64,000 nucleotides of DNA from CAXMST01 sp963700785 (GTDB taxonomy: Bacteria; Actinomycetota; Thermoleophilia; Solirubrobacterales; 70-9). The DNA lies in NCBI GenBank assembly GCA_963700785.1, contig CAVOYZ010000006.1, forward strand, positions 123,443 through 187,442. The letters are read 5' to 3'. Position 1 is the first letter of the stretch. Each line of letters starts with the position of its first letter. Of this stretch, positions 16,956-25,684 are shown in pieces. Both the position numbers and the translations under genes were made by a program. The notes below the pieces were generated by a model. The model did no database searches. It was not told the origin of the DNA and worked only from the letters and a program-made list of their open reading frames with translations.

Positions 16956-18341
16956 CTAGATGCCCCTAATCCTGATCGCGGTCTTCGCTTCGTCCCGATG
17001 ACCGAAGTCATCGCGCGCGCGGGCGCTGACCCGGACCCGCGCCCGCCTGCCCGGGATCCGCGCCAGGAGCTTGCGCTCGAGCACCGTCAACCTCAGTGGG
17101 TCGTTGCCGACCAGGTGGCGCCTGGCGCGAGAGCGGAGTCGGCCTTTGCGGCCCTTGGTGGTCCCGACCACGACCAGATCACACTCGTTCGAGCAGCTGA
17201 ACCGCGCGGTGGGTGGCCGCCCGCGCCTCGCCCGGTTCGGTTTCACGGTGAGGCTCAACGCGGGATCGGGCTCTGCCTCCGCGAGCGGCTGCCAGTCCGC
17301 GTAGATCGCGAGATCCCTCCTCCTCGTCAGCTTCGTGGTCGCGGCGCCGTCGATCGTCGTCGAGAACAGATTGAACTGCGGATCCTCGCCCGGCAGGGGC
17401 AGTATCTCCTCGTATGCGAGCCTGCGTGAGTCCGGAGCGAGCTCGAGCGCCAGCGCATTCTGGCCCGGTCGGCTGACGACCAGAGCACCCGAGCCGTCGG
17501 CGTTCGCGACCACCGCCCTGGTCCCGAAGCCCGGATTGAGCGCCGTGTAGGCGATCCTCTGCCCGTCCGCCGAGAAGCTGGGCTCGAGAGCGCCGCCGAA
17601 CGTGAGCCGCTCGACGTCGCTTCCGTTGGAGCTCATCGTGTAGATCTCCGGATCGCCGCTGCGGTTGCTGGTCCAGGCGATCGTGCCGCCGTCCGGCGAG
17701 AGGACCGGATCGACGTCGCTGCCGGGATCGTCGGTCAGCACCAGCTTGTCGGATCCGTCGAGGTCGATGACGACGATCTCCCTGTCGGAGCCGTCGAAGC
17801 TCGCGTAGGCGACCTTGTCGCCGGCGGTTGACAGGGTCGGCCCTTCGTCAATCAGGTCTGCATCGTCGGCGAGGCGGGTGCTGCCGCCACCGTCGGGGCT
17901 GATCGCGTAGATCTCCGAGCGCAAGTCACCGTCCCGGTCCGAGAGGAAGAGGACCTTGCCGCCATCGGCGGACCAGGCGGGGGACTCGACCTCCTGCCGC
18001 GCCCGCGTCAGCCTTCTCGAGCCCGAACCGTCGGCCTCGATCACGTACAGGTCGTCGGGCTTCCGCGGCGGGAATCTGACCACTGCGAGCCGGCCGCCGT
18101 CGGGAGAGAACACCGCTTCGGACTCGATCTTCTCAGTCCGCGTCAGCCGGGTCCTGTTGCTGCCGTCGGCGCCCACCGTGAAGATCTCGCCGAGACCTGC
18201 GGTCGCATAGGCGATCTTCCCGTTCACGGTCCCGGCGGAGGCGATCGCGGAGCCGGCGAGCGGCGATCCGGTCAATCCCAGCACCACGGTCATCGCCGTG
18301 ATCGCCGTGACGTTCGGTATCGAGAGCGAGGATGGTCTCAT
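16956..18341 (-). CDS. secreted TolB/PD40-type beta-propeller protein
   Basis: 461 residues with signal peptide (MRPSSLSIPNVTAITAMTVV ... IASAGT). Six or so PD40 repeats follow ('FSPDGGRLAVVRF', 'SPAWSADGGKVLFLSDRDGD', 'PVLSPDGGTIAWTSNRSGDPEI', 'PSFSADGQRIAYTA'), as in TolB propellers. The last 100 residues form a basic domain with a Cys pair (FSCSNECDL) and end HRDEAKTAIRIRGI. ATG 18341 was preferred over 18362 because the signal peptide starts there. Probably a surface or periplasmic binding protein. Confidence 0.8.
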   Translation of the reverse strand: MRPSSLSIPNVTAITAMTVVLGLTGSPLAGSAIASAGTVNGKIAYATAGLGEIFTVGADGSNRTRLTRTEKIESEAVFSPDGGRLAVVRFPPRKPDDLYVIEADGSGSRRLTRARQEVESPAWSADGGKVLFLSDRDGDLRSEIYAISPDGGGSTRLADDADLIDEGPTLSTAGDKVAYASFDGSDREIVVIDLDGSDKLVLTDDPGSDVDPVLSPDGGTIAWTSNRSGDPEIYTMSSNGSDVERLTFGGALEPSFSADGQRIAYTALNPGFGTRAVVANADGSGALVVSRPGQNALALELAPDSRRLAYEEILPLPGEDPQFNLFSTTIDGAATTKLTRRRDLAIYADWQPLAEAEPDPALSLTVKPNRARRGRPPTARFSCSNECDLVVVGTTKGRKGRLRSRARRHLVGNDPLRLTVLERKLLARIPGRRARVRVSARARDDFGHRDEAKTAIRIRGI

Positions 18342-18483
18342 GCGGATCAGATCAGCCGCCACCGATCATACGTCGATCGGGCACCACCGGGACGACGGTC
18401 ACCAGCAGCTCGTCCAGCAGGGCCTCGGCGGCGAACTGGGACGCCACGTTTCCGCCACTGACGATCGACAGGGTTCTGAGTAG

Positions 18484-18585
18484 AACGCGAAGCCACCCCC
18501 GGAGACCGAGTACAAGCACTACGCCCGCGGCGTTGGCGTGATCACTGAAGCCAACGGCGGCATCAAGCTGCGCGGTTGCAACTAG
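18484..18585 (+). pseudogene. 3' remnant of a secreted-protein gene
   Basis: A short open stretch directly after a stop reads ...TEYKHYARGVGVITEANGGI, then KLRGCN and TAG at 18583-18585. The 'EYKHYARGVGVI' ending resembles the C-terminus of a common actinobacterial secreted lipoprotein family of about 200 residues. Nothing upstream continues it in any frame, so only the tail survives. The rest of 18342-18660 shows no gene. Confidence 0.4.
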
Positions 18586-18660
18586 TCGCCGCGGCGCCAC
18601 GGCGCGTCACCGTGGCGGCGCCGTATCCGGGGATCGGGCTATCTGGGCGGCGCCCGCGCC

Positions 18661-19629
18661 CTAGAGGGTGATCACGATCTTTCCCTGCGAGTGTCCTTCT
18701 CCCTGGTAGCGGAGCGCCTCGGGAACCTCGCTCAGCTCGTAGCGCCGATCGATCACCGGCGCGAGCTCTTTGGCCTCGACGAGCTCCTTCAGAGCGGCCA
18801 GGTCGTCCCTGTTGTGAGCCGCCACGAAGGTGCGCAGTCGCTGGGAGACGAACGGCGACAGTGAGAGCGCCTTGACCTGCCGGGACAGTCCGAACCAGCG
18901 GCCGAAGTCCGACACTCCCACCAAGACGTAGGTCCCCCGCGGTTCCAGCGCCCGTCTGCAGTCCGCCAACGAGCAGCTCCCGACCATGTCGACCATCACG
19001 TCATAACGCCGGTCGCTGTCGGTGAAGTCCTCCTCGGTGTAGTCGATCACCTGGTCGGCGCCGATCGATCGGACCATCGCAACGTTCCTCGTGCTGCAGA
19101 CGGCGGTCACGTCCGCGCCGAGCGACTTGGCGATCTGCACGGCGAAGGTGCCGACGCCGCCCGACGCACCGTTGATCAACACGCTCTGCCCCGGCTGAAC
19201 CTCACCTTGATCGCGAAGAGCCTTGAGCGCGGTGATCGCGGAGTCGCCGACGGCTGCCGCCTGCTCGAAGGAGAGGCCGGCCGGCTTCGGCAGGAAGTTG
19301 CTCTCCGCGGCACACGCGTACTCGGCGAACGCGCCCTGGGACCAGCCGAATACCTGATCGCCCGGTTGCAGCAGCTTCGCGTCCTTGCCGACCGCCTCGA
19401 CCTTTCCCGCGAGATCGAGACCCGGCACAGCGTTCTTCGGCTTGATCAGCCCGGACATCGTCCGGGCGACGTACGGCAGGCCCGTAACGAAGTGCCAATC
19501 ACCGATGCTGACCGATGCCGCATGGACGCGGACCAGCACCTGATCGCCCTCGGGCACCGGCCGGTCAACGTCACTGAGCTCCAGGACATCGACGGGTGAG
19601 CCGTACTCGTGCTGGACGATTGCCTTCAA
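18661..19629 (-). CDS. NAD(P)-dependent alcohol dehydrogenase / quinone-oxidoreductase type MDR
   Basis: 322 residues from a TTG start. The sequence begins (M)KAIVQHEYGSPVDVLELSD, and a GAGGAGGG Shine-Dalgarno lies 6 nt upstream, which decides the start. It carries the MDR features GLDLAGKVEAVGKDA, DQVFGWSQGAFAEYA and the Rossmann motif INGASGGVGTFAVQIAKSLG (about residues 145-164). The zinc-binding cysteines of classical ADH are absent, so it belongs with the zinc-independent quinone reductases and enoyl reductase-like members. Substrate unknown. Confidence 0.88.
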   Translation of the reverse strand: MKAIVQHEYGSPVDVLELSDVDRPVPEGDQVLVRVHAASVSIGDWHFVTGLPYVARTMSGLIKPKNAVPGLDLAGKVEAVGKDAKLLQPGDQVFGWSQGAFAEYACAAESNFLPKPAGLSFEQAAAVGDSAITALKALRDQGEVQPGQSVLINGASGGVGTFAVQIAKSLGADVTAVCSTRNVAMVRSIGADQVIDYTEEDFTDSDRRYDVMVDMVGSCSLADCRRALEPRGTYVLVGVSDFGRWFGLSRQVKALSLSPFVSQRLRTFVAAHNRDDLAALKELVEAKELAPVIDRRYELSEVPEALRYQGEGHSQGKIVITL

Positions 19630-19723
19630 CGCTTCCCTCCTCAGCGATCGCTCGTTTGCCGGCGGGCCCCGGTCGGACCGTCGCGCATCTTTGCACCGCG
19701 GCACCCGTGCAACCGGGCGGCGC

Positions 19724-21265
19724 TCAGCGCTTCAGCCTCACCTTCAGCTTCTCGGTCCTCGAGTTGCCGGCCTGATCGATCAGCTTCACCCTGAGCCGGG
19801 CCTTCACCTTCTCGCCCCGTTTGAGCGCGCCGGCGATCGCCCCGGCGGCGTTGCGCCCCCGGGGATCAAGCCTCACCCGCCTGCTGTGGCCCTCGGCGAC
19901 CGCGACCCTTCGCCGCCTCAGCCGGTAGGTGCCCCCCGCCCGCACCTTGCCCCGGGCCCTCGCCGTCAGCCGCTCCTGCGCCCTGACCCTGGCCTTGACG
20001 GTGATCCTGGTGCCCGCTTGCCTCTGGGTCCGCCTCGCAGTGACGTGGGCATCGACACCCGCCACGACGTTGAAATCACGGCCGGCGGGGGTGGGGTCGA
20101 CTTCGCCCTCCCTGTCAACCGCTCGTACCCTGAAGCGATGGCGACCGTCGGCCAGCGACGCCGCCGTGAACGGCGAGACGCAGGACGCGAAGGGTTCGAG
20201 GTCGAGCGTGCACTCGAACGTGCAGCCGGCCCAGTCGGCGATGAAGGCGAACGTCGGGGTGTTGTCGAGCGTCGCCTCGAATGGGCCCGAGGTGATCGTC
20301 GTCTCGTTCAGATCCGCGAAGACCTGAATCCGGTGGTTGCTGCTGTCGGCGACGTAGACAGTGCCGGAGGAGTCGCTGGCGATCCCGTAGGGATGCCGGA
20401 ACTGCCCATCGCCCGAGCCGCTGGTTCCCCACTTGGAGATGAAGCCGCCCGACGAGGTGAACTTCTGGATCCGCGGGCAGCCCGTGTCGGCGACGAAGAC
20501 GCTGCCGGATGAGTCCACGTGGACGCCACTCGGATAGGCGAACTCGCCGTCGCCCGCCCAGCCCCATCTGCCCCACCTGCCGATGAACCTGCCCGAGAAG
20601 TCGAACTTCTGGACCCGGGCGTTGCCCGTGTCGGCGACGTAGACATTGTCCTGGGGGCCGACGGCGATCCCGGTTGGCGAATCGAGCTCGCCGTTGCCCG
20701 AGCCGGAGCTCCCCCACCCGCCGATGTACTTGCCGGAGGAGTCGAACTTCTGGATCCGGTCATTGGCCGGCGGGCAGTCCGGTCCAGCGCAGGTGGGTGC
20801 CTCGACGACATAGACGTTGTCCCGCGAGTCGGTGGCCACACCTGTCGGGCCGTTGAACTCGCCCTCGCCGCTACCGCGGCTCCCCCACTCGCTGATCAGG
20901 TCTCCGGAGGAGTCGAGCTTCGTGATCCGATTGGCGAGCGGGTCGGCGACGTAGACGTCGTCGCGGGAATCGATGGCGATGCCCCAGGGGAAGTCGAACC
21001 GCCCGTCGCCGCCCCACTTGGCCAGCAGGCTGCCGGCGGGGTCGAACTTCTGGATCCGAGCGTTGCCGGCATCGGCGACGTAGACGTTGCCCGAGGAGTC
21101 GATTGCCGTGCCCGCCGGCCGTTTGAAACGGCCGTCGCCGGTGCCGTACTTGCCCCACTTGGCGACGAGTTGGTAGGAGGCGCCGGCGGGAACGGCAAAC
21201 AGGAGCACGGCCGTAAGCGCTGCGCCCACGACGGCGGCCCTACGCCTCGTCTTGGCTCCCCTCAT
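19724..21265 (-). CDS. secreted NHL-repeat beta-propeller protein with basic tail
   Basis: 513 residues. A signal peptide (AAVVGAALTAVLLFAVPAGA) is followed by six to seven NHL blades, each reading roughly 'KWG..GsGdGqF..P.GiAvDssgnVYVADt.N.RIQkF'. A domain with paired cysteines follows (CTFECTLDLEPFASC, about 345-360). The C-terminal basic beta region ends LIDQAGNSRTEKLKVRLKR. The tail matches a broken fragment at 47053. ATG 21265 begins the signal peptide. NHL propellers bind protein, RNA or glycan; the partner here is unknown. Confidence 0.85.
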   Translation of the reverse strand: MRGAKTRRRAAVVGAALTAVLLFAVPAGASYQLVAKWGKYGTGDGRFKRPAGTAIDSSGNVYVADAGNARIQKFDPAGSLLAKWGGDGRFDFPWGIAIDSRDDVYVADPLANRITKLDSSGDLISEWGSRGSGEGEFNGPTGVATDSRDNVYVVEAPTCAGPDCPPANDRIQKFDSSGKYIGGWGSSGSGNGELDSPTGIAVGPQDNVYVADTGNARVQKFDFSGRFIGRWGRWGWAGDGEFAYPSGVHVDSSGSVFVADTGCPRIQKFTSSGGFISKWGTSGSGDGQFRHPYGIASDSSGTVYVADSSNHRIQVFADLNETTITSGPFEATLDNTPTFAFIADWAGCTFECTLDLEPFASCVSPFTAASLADGRHRFRVRAVDREGEVDPTPAGRDFNVVAGVDAHVTARRTQRQAGTRITVKARVRAQERLTARARGKVRAGGTYRLRRRRVAVAEGHSRRVRLDPRGRNAAGAIAGALKRGEKVKARLRVKLIDQAGNSRTEKLKVRLKR

Positions 21266-21485
21266 CTCTGCTCCCTTCAGCCGCCGACGGAACGCAGCGG
21301 TGCGCCGACGCGGACGCCTCACGGCGTCGAGGCCACGGCCGCCGCTGTCCAACAGGCCTTCCCGACGGCCTGGCCGATGCTAGATCCGGCCGAGTGCCAA
21401 TACATCAGCACTTGTCCAGCGGCGAGTCCGTAGTAACCGCCGGAGCCTCGGCCCGGCCGCGGGCCGAGGCCGAGCCGGAAAACGT

Positions 21486-22361
21486 CTAGAGGGCGAGGAC
21501 GGCCTCGAGGTTCTCCCGATGGACCGCCTCGTAGGGCGCGAAGTAGTTGATCGATCCGGACTCGAGCGACTCCGAGATCAGCTCGCGAAGGCTCCCCTCC
21601 CGCAACGCCGGCTCGCTCCGGCAGCGCTCTAGCAGCTCGATGTATTGCTCGGTCGCGCCGATCAGGCCGCTGGTGTAGCCGCCCGCGGCGATCACCTCCG
21701 GATCGCCGTGGTTCGGCAGGATCCGCTTCGGGGACAGCCGCCGCAGTCGGCCCAGGTTGGCGCGGTGATCGGCGAGGCTCTCCGGCTCGTCGACGTAGGT
21801 GATCGGGTCCTCCATCGTGTCGCCGCAGAGCAGCAGCCGCTGCTCGGGCAGCCAGACGACCGTCGCGTCGTCGCTGTGGATGTTGGTCTGGATCAACTCG
21901 AGCTCGACCCCGCCGATCCCCAGTTGCAGCCGGTCGGAGAAGGTCCGGGTGGGAAGGATCAGCGGATCGATCGCCGGCGGTCCCTCGTGCTCGCCGCGCT
22001 CGATCGCCGACCGGAAGCGCCCGAGCAGCTCCGCGGTGCGCTCCGAAGCGATCACCTCGCAATCGTCAAAGGCCGCGTTGCCGGCGATGTGATCGAGATG
22101 CCAGTGACTGAGGACGACGGTGAACGTCCGCACCCCGTCGCCCTCGAGCGTCCCCCGGATCAGGCGCCCATGCTCGACCGAGACATGGGTGTCGTAGACC
22201 AGCGCCTCGCGACCCGAGACGACGGCGTAGCTGGCGATCCCGAGGGACAGGGCTCCGTCGTCGACCCAGTTCGGGCCGTCGGCAAAGCGATACCCCTCGA
22301 CCCGCCCGTCGTAGAAGGCGTAGACGCCTTCGGCGGGGCGGAGCACGCGCAGGTGATGCAC
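21486..22361 (-). CDS. MBL-fold metallo-hydrolase
   Basis: 291 residues with the metal-binding motif SHWHLDHIAGN (HxHxDH, about residues 86-91), QTNIHSDDATVVWL, LLLCGDTMEDP (bridging Asp) and ILPNHGDPEVIA. This is a complete metallo-beta-lactamase-fold active site. Its start lies only 4 bp after the stop of the glycosyltransferase upstream on the same strand, so the two form an operon. The substrate is unknown; the group includes quorum-quenching lactonases and generic hydrolases. Confidence 0.88.
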   Translation of the reverse strand: MHHLRVLRPAEGVYAFYDGRVEGYRFADGPNWVDDGALSLGIASYAVVSGREALVYDTHVSVEHGRLIRGTLEGDGVRTFTVVLSHWHLDHIAGNAAFDDCEVIASERTAELLGRFRSAIERGEHEGPPAIDPLILPTRTFSDRLQLGIGGVELELIQTNIHSDDATVVWLPEQRLLLCGDTMEDPITYVDEPESLADHRANLGRLRRLSPKRILPNHGDPEVIAAGGYTSGLIGATEQYIELLERCRSEPALREGSLRELISESLESGSINYFAPYEAVHRENLEAVLAL

Positions 22362-22365
22362 CGCC

Positions 22366-23541
22366 CTACCGTCGCGCCGCGCTGCGCTGGACGGCGAGCT
22401 CCAGCGCGCGACGATGGCCGAGGGCGCCTGAGCGAGCGCTGAACTCGGCCTCGACGATCTCGCGGCCGGACGCCGACAGCCGCTTCGCGAGCTCGGGGTC
22501 TTCGAGCACGCGGATCACCCCGGCCGCGATCGCGCCAGGGTCCTGCGGCTCGACCGTGAAGCCCGTGATCCCATCCCGGACCACCTCCGCCACGGCCCCG
22601 ACCCGGGTCGCGACGACCGGGACACCACACGCCAGCGCCTCCATCGACGTCGTCGTGGTTCCCTCCGATCGAGGCAGGGAGGTCACCAGCTTGACGTCCA
22701 TCGCCGGATACCAGAGCTCCGGATGATCGGTGCCTCCGGCGAAGATGAACTGTCGCTCGGGGATGCCCGACCTCGCCAGGGTCCGCTCGATCAGCTCGTC
22801 GTAGGAGCCATGGGTGCTGTACATGTGCCCGACCAGGAGAAAGAACGCATCCGGGATCGCTCGGTGGACCTCGGCGGCGGCCTCGATGAAGTACTCGATC
22901 CCCTTCATCGGGTTGACGTTGGCGACCATTCCGACGACGGGCGCGGCATCGGGAATGCCGAGCTCGGACCGCAGCTTCTCCCGCCGGGCGACGGACGGGC
23001 GGAACGCCTCGGTGTCCACGCACGGGGGACGCACGCAGGTCGGGATCTCGAGGCGGTCCGCGCCGGGGTGGGCTGCCTTGAGTGCCTCACCCCCGAACAT
23101 CGCGACATCCGCCAGCCGGCCGACCACCGGCATGTAGGCCGCGGCTATCGGCTTCGGTATCCGGCTGTCGATCACCTGCCAGACCACGCCGACGCCCTCC
23201 AGTCGGGCCGCGATCGGACCCTGGACGTTGACGAGACCGGCGACGATCACCGCATCGGCGTTGACCCGCCTGATCATCGCCCTGAGCCGGCGGATATCGC
23301 CGCGGATGCCCGCCGCATACCGTGCGTGCGTTCGTGGGTCGGCGGTCATCCGTAACCGGCCGAGCGGGATCTCCGCGACCGGAATGCCGCCGTCTCGCAG
23401 CCGATCCGCCGCGTTGCCCGGCGCATCGGGGAGCACCGCTGTGACCTCGACGCCGTCGGCGCTGAGATCGGGAAAGCAGCGGAGGACGCGGTTGTGGGGG
23501 CCGCCGAAGACCGGGTAGTGGATCAGCCAGAGGACCCTCAT
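22366..23541 (-). CDS. GT4-family glycosyltransferase
   Basis: 391 residues. The N-terminal half begins MRVLWLIHYPVFGGPHNRVL with the GT-B GG motif. The C-terminal Rossmann half has VVGMVANVNPMKGIEYFIEA, FAGGTDHPELWYPAMDV and the nucleotide-sugar motif SEGTTTTSMEALACGVPVVA (E-x7-E type). It likely adds a sugar to a cell-surface glycan or lipid. ATG 23541 was chosen because the fold begins there. It is the first gene of an operon with the MBL hydrolase. Confidence 0.88.
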   Translation of the reverse strand: MRVLWLIHYPVFGGPHNRVLRCFPDLSADGVEVTAVLPDAPGNAADRLRDGGIPVAEIPLGRLRMTADPRTHARYAAGIRGDIRRLRAMIRRVNADAVIVAGLVNVQGPIAARLEGVGVVWQVIDSRIPKPIAAAYMPVVGRLADVAMFGGEALKAAHPGADRLEIPTCVRPPCVDTEAFRPSVARREKLRSELGIPDAAPVVGMVANVNPMKGIEYFIEAAAEVHRAIPDAFFLLVGHMYSTHGSYDELIERTLARSGIPERQFIFAGGTDHPELWYPAMDVKLVTSLPRSEGTTTTSMEALACGVPVVATRVGAVAEVVRDGITGFTVEPQDPGAIAAGVIRVLEDPELAKRLSASGREIVEAEFSARSGALGHRRALELAVQRSAARR

Positions 23542-23765
23542 ATCTCTGATCCCTCGGCGAGAATGTCGGCGGGGCGGGGCATGCAAGTCTGATCCATCCG
23601 CTGGATCCTGGCAGCTTGTCTATCCAGGCGAGGCGACTTGACCGGAGGCGATGCGCGGGCCGTCTCAGGGTTCCTTCAGGTTGGCGCGCGAGACTCCGGC
23701 ATCGAGGCGGACTACCCGGTTCCCCGGGTGACCGAGGTGGCGATCCGCGGACGGTGGGCGCCGGC

Positions 23766-23951
23766 TCAGGGCGGTCGCCGTGGCAGCTGCGAGTGCCGCC
23801 GGCGCATGCCCCTGCCCTGCTCGCACCAGGCGAGCAGCCAGAGCGCCGACTTCGCCTCTTCATCGACAGGCATCTTCTCGATTCGGTCTCGAATCTGACC
23901 GAGGGGCTTTCGGGCCCTCAGCATGACCTCAACCTCAACGCGCTCTTGCAT
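23766..23951 (-). CDS. small hypothetical protein
   Basis: 61 residues reading MQERVEVEVMLRARKPLGQI, then RDRIEKMPVDEEAKSALWLL and AWCEQ. The core 'IRDRIEKMPVDEEAKSALWLLAW' resembles short actinobacterial proteins of unknown function that carry a '..LP...E.k.ALWL.AW' motif. A TTG 11 codons upstream could extend it. There is no good ribosome site. The surrounding 23542-23765 and 23952-24150 show no other gene. Confidence 0.4.
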   Translation of the reverse strand: MQERVEVEVMLRARKPLGQIRDRIEKMPVDEEAKSALWLLAWCEQGRGMRRRHSQLPRRPP

Positions 23952-24149
23952 GGCTGTGCTCCGGGCTTGGATTGCCGCACTCAAAGCGTGGCAGAGCGTG
24001 CAGCAACTTCAAGGGCGCCGCGCACAAGAAGCCGCAGTTTGGGGGGCCGAGCACCATCCCGGCCGTGCCCGACCCTCGCGCCTCGGGAAGCCCGGACGGG
24101 CCGGGCCCTATCCGCTGCCGATGCCGTGGCCGTGGGCCGCGGCCGCGGC

Positions 24150-24205
24150 CCGGTGCGGCGGCGGACGCCGAGCTTGGTGAGGATGCGCGAGACGTGCTGC
24201 GCGCC
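24150..24205 (-). pseudogene. remnant of a LuxR-type HTH
   Basis: The minus strand reads AQHVSRILTKLGVRRRT, which matches the recognition-helix end of LuxR/NarL C-terminal HTH domains ('..HHVSRIL.KLGVRTR'). Upstream and downstream codons do not continue the domain. It lies just before the methyltransferase start at 24239 and appears to be a scrap of a lost regulator. Confidence 0.35.
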
Positions 24206-24238
24206 ACGCAGCTGGGCCGCGCCAGGCAGACTGGGCGC

Positions 24239-24849
24239 ATGGCCGCCGGGCGCGAGCACTGGGAGCGCGTATACGCCGAGAAGGCGCCGGACGCCGTCAG
24301 CTGGTTCGAGCCGACGCCCCGTTCCTCGCTGGCGATGATCGACGAGCTCGAGCTGCCCCTGGACGCGCCGATCGTCGACGTCGGCGGCGGCGCGTCGGGC
24401 CTCGCGGGGGAGCTCCTGCGCCGGGGCTACACGGACCTCACCGTCGTCGACATCTCGTCCGAGGCCCTGGAGCGGGCGCGGGAGCCGTTGGCCGAGCCGG
24501 ACCGGATCACCTGGGTCGTCGCGGACCTGAGGAACCACGACTTCGGGCGCCGCTTCGCGCTCTGGCACGATCGCGCCGTCTTTCACTTCATGGTCGAGCC
24601 GGCCGACCGGGAGGCCTACCTGACGACCCTGGAGCGGAGCATCGCCTCCCCGGACACGTGATCCTCGCGAGCTTCGGCCCCGAGGCGCCACCGCTCTGCA
24701 GCGGCCTCTCGGTCGCCCGCTACGACGCCGATGCGCTCGCGGCGGCGTTCGATGGCCGTGCCGAGCTGGTCTCGTCTCACCTGGAGATCCACCGGACCCC
24801 GTCGGGGAAGCCCCAGCAGTTCCTGTTCGCGCATCTGATCGCCGAGTAG
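24239..24849 (+). pseudogene. class I SAM methyltransferase, frameshifted
   Basis: The frame from ATG 24239 (MAAGREHWERVYAEKAPDAV) has motif I IVDVGGGASGLAGELL, the acidic LTVVDISSEAL and a motif-IV region LWHDRAVFHFMVEPADREAYL. It then ends in SIASPDT and a stop at 24659-24661. The remaining family sequence (GHVILASFGPEAPPLCSGLS ... PQQFLFAHLIAE, stop 24847-24849) continues in another frame from about 24652. One base was lost in the C-rich stretch just before GGACAC. The repaired protein would have about 203 residues, normal for this family. It is either a real pseudogene or an indel error. Confidence 0.8.
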
Positions 24850-24867
24850 AGTGGCTGGGACTGCACC

Positions 24868-25560
24868 GTGGTTGATCAAGCAGGTGACTGGCGCTCTCAG
24901 GTTCTCGAGGTCAACGAGCCCTCGTCCGAGCGCGTCGTCGACGGCTACTCGAGGCTCGCCCCGGTCTACGAGCTCTGGGCCCGGGTGACCGAGACCAAAC
25001 CCCGGCGCCGGGTGCTCGAGCTGGCCGCCCCACGCGACGGCGAGGCGGTGCTCGAGGTCGCCGTCGGAACCGGAGCGCAGGTCGCCGAGCTGGCGCGGCG
25101 CAACGCCTCGGGCAGGACGATCGGCGTCGAGCTCTCCGAGGGGATGCTCAAGCAGGCCCGCAAGCGACTCTCCGCCGCCGGCCTCGAGGAGCGGGTCGAG
25201 CTGGTCCGCGCCAGCGCGCTCGAGCTCCCCTTCGAGGATCGGAGCTTCGACCTCGTCGTCAACTCCTACATGCTCGATCTGCTGCCGCGCGAGGACATCC
25301 CGCGCGCCCTGACCGAGTTCCATCGCCTGCTCCGGCCAGGCGGCCGGCTCGTGCTCTCGAACATGACGATCGGCGAGCGTCGCCGTCACCGGGTGTGGGA
25401 CGCGCTCTACGCACGTGGTCTGAACCTGACCGCCAACTGCCGTGGCGTGCTGGCGGCGCCGGTGCTCGAGGAGCTCGGCTTCGCCGACGTGCGCCGTGAG
25501 TACGTCTCCCAGGCTTGCTTTCCGACCGAGGTCGTCGTCGGGTCTCGATCAGGCCCTTAA
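24868..25560 (+). CDS. class I SAM-dependent methyltransferase (UbiE/Methyltransf_11 type)
   Basis: 230 residues from a GTG start. The visible motifs are VVDGYSRLAPVYELWARVTE, motif I VLEVAVGTGAQVAELA, acidic GVELSEGMLKQARKRL, LPFEDRSFDLVVNSYMLDLL and LLRPGGRLVLSN. It belongs to the large quinone/lipid/small-molecule methyltransferase group. It starts 18 bp after the frameshifted methyltransferase on the same strand, so the two may be co-transcribed. Substrate unknown. Confidence 0.88.
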   Translation: MVDQAGDWRSQVLEVNEPSSERVVDGYSRLAPVYELWARVTETKPRRRVLELAAPRDGEAVLEVAVGTGAQVAELARRNASGRTIGVELSEGMLKQARKRLSAAGLEERVELVRASALELPFEDRSFDLVVNSYMLDLLPREDIPRALTEFHRLLRPGGRLVLSNMTIGERRRHRVWDALYARGLNLTANCRGVLAAPVLEELGFADVRREYVSQACFPTEVVVGSRSGP

Positions 25561-25684
25561 CGCGTCGCGAAACCTCGGCGCCAGTTGCAAGGCACGCACG
25601 CGGCGAATAGGTTGGGACGGCAAACCGGGCGAGGGGACCGGGAGAGGGTTCCGGAGTTCCTCCGCCCTGAAGGAGAGGAACGAG

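Noticed and set aside
18352..18600. 82-codon minus-strand frame
   Set aside because: No ribosome site or family pattern, and the plus strand of this stretch carries the EYKHYARGVG remnant.
21319..22062. 247-codon minus frame ending ...LMYWHSAGSSIGQAVGKACW
   Set aside because: Overlaps the MBL hydrolase in another frame; only chance coding beyond it.
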